The position numbers were made by a program, and so were the translations under genes. The notes under the pieces were generated by a model. The model saw only the letters and a program-made list of their open reading frames with translations. It made no database searches and was not told the origin of the DNA. Positions 62,755-64,000 of a DNA stretch of 64,000 nucleotides are shown one piece after another; position 1 is the first letter of the stretch; every line of letters begins with the position of its first letter. Origin of the DNA: Companilactobacillus kimchiensis (GTDB lineage Bacteria; Bacillota; Bacilli; Lactobacillales; Lactobacillaceae); NCBI RefSeq assembly GCF_001438805.1, contig NZ_JQCF01000013.1, positions 1-64,000 of the forward strand, written 5' to 3'.

Positions 62755-63525
62755 TTATATTTTAGGATAAATTATGTTTACTTTTAACCTTCGTAATCGA
62801 ACTAAGAATTCAATTGGTGGTTTTCTGTCTGTTATTAGAGTTGACCATGCAGGAAATGAAGCCAATTGAACGTAATCGGAGTTGTTATTTTTAAATTTTG
62901 TATGATCAGCGACTAGGATACTTTCTCTGGCGTTTGCAATCATTTGTCGCTTGATATTTGCTTGCTCGATGTCAGCCATATAGGCTCCATGCATATCAAG
63001 AGTGCTACAAGACATGATAGCCAATTGAGGTCTAAACATTGCTAAATCTTGAATTGCATGGCTTCCGACTATTGAATCAGAATTCGGTTTGAGTTCTCCA
63101 CCAGTAATAAAAACATGTAAATTGGACATTCTACTTGTTGCGACAGCAACTCTTAAATTATCAGTGATTATATTTAGATTATGATGGTGTGTTAAGAATG
63201 GCGGTAAAAAAGATAATGTTGTACTAGGATCTATGTACATTGCTTGATTATCTGTTATTCGTTTGGCAAGCAAACGACACATTATTTTTTTTCCAGCAGT
63301 TTGTTCATTCAATCTGTATGGGGAACTGAATTCTATATTAGAATTTGGTACTAAAGTGACCATTCCGAAAGTTCTTTGGATCTTTCCTGAATCCTCTAGG
63401 ACTATTAAATCTCTTCTTAATGTTGAGGTACTTTCATCAATTAATTCGGATAATCTTTTGATACTTATTTTTTGATGTGCATCTAAAATATTTAGAATAT
63501 TAGAAATTCGTTCATCTTTGTTCAT
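62755..63525 (-). CDS. DeoR-family regulator of the adjacent PTS
   Basis: A 256-aa protein with a winged helix ('ISIKRLSELIDESTSTLRRDLIVLEDSGKI') and a DeoR sensor domain ('YIDPSTTLSFLPPFL', 'ITDNLRVAVATS', 'GGELKPNSDSIVG'). Start 63525 follows AAGGGA; the longer frame lacks a site. It is divergent from a PTS EIIA gene, which it probably controls. A cre-like site lies 112 bp upstream of its start. Confidence 0.85.
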   Translation of the reverse strand: MNKDERISNILNILDAHQKISIKRLSELIDESTSTLRRDLIVLEDSGKIQRTFGMVTLVPNSNIEFSSPYRLNEQTAGKKIMCRLLAKRITDNQAMYIDPSTTLSFLPPFLTHHHNLNIITDNLRVAVATSRMSNLHVFITGGELKPNSDSIVGSHAIQDLAMFRPQLAIMSCSTLDMHGAYMADIEQANIKRQMIANARESILVADHTKFKNNNSDYVQLASFPAWSTLITDRKPPIEFLVRLRRLKVNIIYPKI

Positions 63526-63636
63526 GAATAATCCCTTCTTACAATGGTATTTGTTATTTGTAATGTTCAATGAATGAATAAATGGTCTTCCTTTTGATGA
63601 ATGATTTTCAGAATATAGTGAATTCACTTTAAAGAA

Positions 63637-63650
63637 TGTAAGCGCTTTAA
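63637..63650. promoter_or_regulatory. Catabolite-responsive element (cre)
   Basis: TGTAAGCGCTTTAA matches the cre consensus TGWAANCGNTNWCA at 13 of 14 positions. It lies between the divergent DeoR and EIIA genes. Confidence 0.7.
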
Positions 63651-63820
63651 TATACTTTGAACTGAAGACAGGGTAATAAAGAAATAATGATATTGATAAA
63701 GGTATTAATCAATTATAAGAAAATATACGTAAATTTTAGTGATCATTAATTATAATTTAAACATTAATATTTTTATTATCAAGATAACCGCTGTCACAAA
63801 ATGAATTATGGAGGATAAAA

Positions 63821-64000
63821 ATGAACTATAAAGAAATGTTACAACCTGAATTAGTTTTTCTAAATATTGATGCTAAAGATCGCAAAAATTTATACAAGCA
63901 AATCGCAGAAAAATTAATGAAATTAGGTTATGTAAAGGATACTTATGAATCAGCATTAAATAAACGTGAAGATGAGTTTCCAACGGGGGTTGTAAGTGAG
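63821..64000 (+). CDS. PTS EIIA, fructose/mannitol type (cut by window end)
   Basis: Sixty codons are present, starting MNYKEMLQPELVFLN after GGAGG. The text 'QIAEKLMKLGYVKD' and 'ALNKREDEFPTGV' fits the PTS_IIA_2 (fructose/mannitol/galactitol) domain just before its active-site His, which lies beyond the window. Other PTS subunits probably follow. Confidence 0.85.
   Translation, partial: MNYKEMLQPELVFLNIDAKDRKNLYKQIAEKLMKLGYVKDTYESALNKREDEFPTGVVSE

Overview
The window looks like chromosomal DNA of a low-GC lactic acid bacterium, most likely a Lactobacillaceae member. I lean towards a Companilactobacillus-like species, but that is a guess from gene content, not a measured relationship. The pointers are T-box leaders before amino-acid transporters, PTS and ClpL genes, LpdBCD-type gallate decarboxylase genes, LysM/3D and SLAP/MucBP surface proteins, and a tmRNA whose tag reads AKNNNSYALAA. 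I saw no tRNA or rRNA gene, CRISPR array or insertion sequence.

Layout, left to right. Positions 1-891 hold no convincing gene. They contain a string of hairpins and a 12-bp triple repeat next to the 3' end of ssrA (892-1253, minus), which fits the right edge of an element integrated at ssrA whose body lies outside the window. Then come a membrane-anchored BLIP-fold-like protein, a YitT-type membrane protein and a secreted LysM/3D protein. Positions 3870-10280 form a methionine locus: Met T-box, metQ, an M20 peptidase, metN and metI, then a second T-box with metQ2, then a T-box remnant with metQ3. After it lie an XRE/TPR regulator, a SRPBCC protein, two PspC mini-proteins, a HAD phosphatase divergent from a DeoR regulator with three matching operators, a LysR regulator, an SF1 helicase, and a contiguous lpdC-lpdB-lpdD set.

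Positions 20843-30755 carry an ABC-2 exporter divergent from its likely MarR repressor (three operators), coaBC, a small membrane protein, a YfhO-like protein behind an attenuator-like hairpin, a domain-permuted GH3 glycosidase and an FMN reductase. Positions 31072-32876 carry a second 3D-domain protein and an MDR oxidoreductase. Positions 33085-42461 are a carbohydrate island: a TIM-barrel isomerase, two beta-glucoside-type PTS permeases, a separate EIIA, DeoR and LacI regulators, a GH1 phospho-glycosidase, an AlsE-like epimerase and an RpiB/AlsI-like isomerase. Together these could import a beta-glycoside, release a hexose 6-phosphate and convert allose 6-phosphate via allulose 6-phosphate to fructose 6-phosphate.

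The right part holds a HAD phosphatase, a two-component system, a GyrI-like protein, two tandem LTA-synthase-like enzymes, a VanZ-like protein, pgi, a large secreted surface protein, a GNAT plus BrnQ behind an Ile T-box, a lipase-like hydrolase, a small HTH regulator with clpL, and a DeoR regulator divergent from a PTS EIIA cut by the window end.

The most unusual signal is a family of four structured non-coding repeats (about 12232-12450 and 12645-12847; 46376-46576 and 46805-46932). Each lies sense-oriented just after a stop codon. All share a constant frame (GGCTGGAAC ... TGAGCC ... CCAGACTA in the best copies), while the flanking stem arms differ completely in sequence yet still pair.
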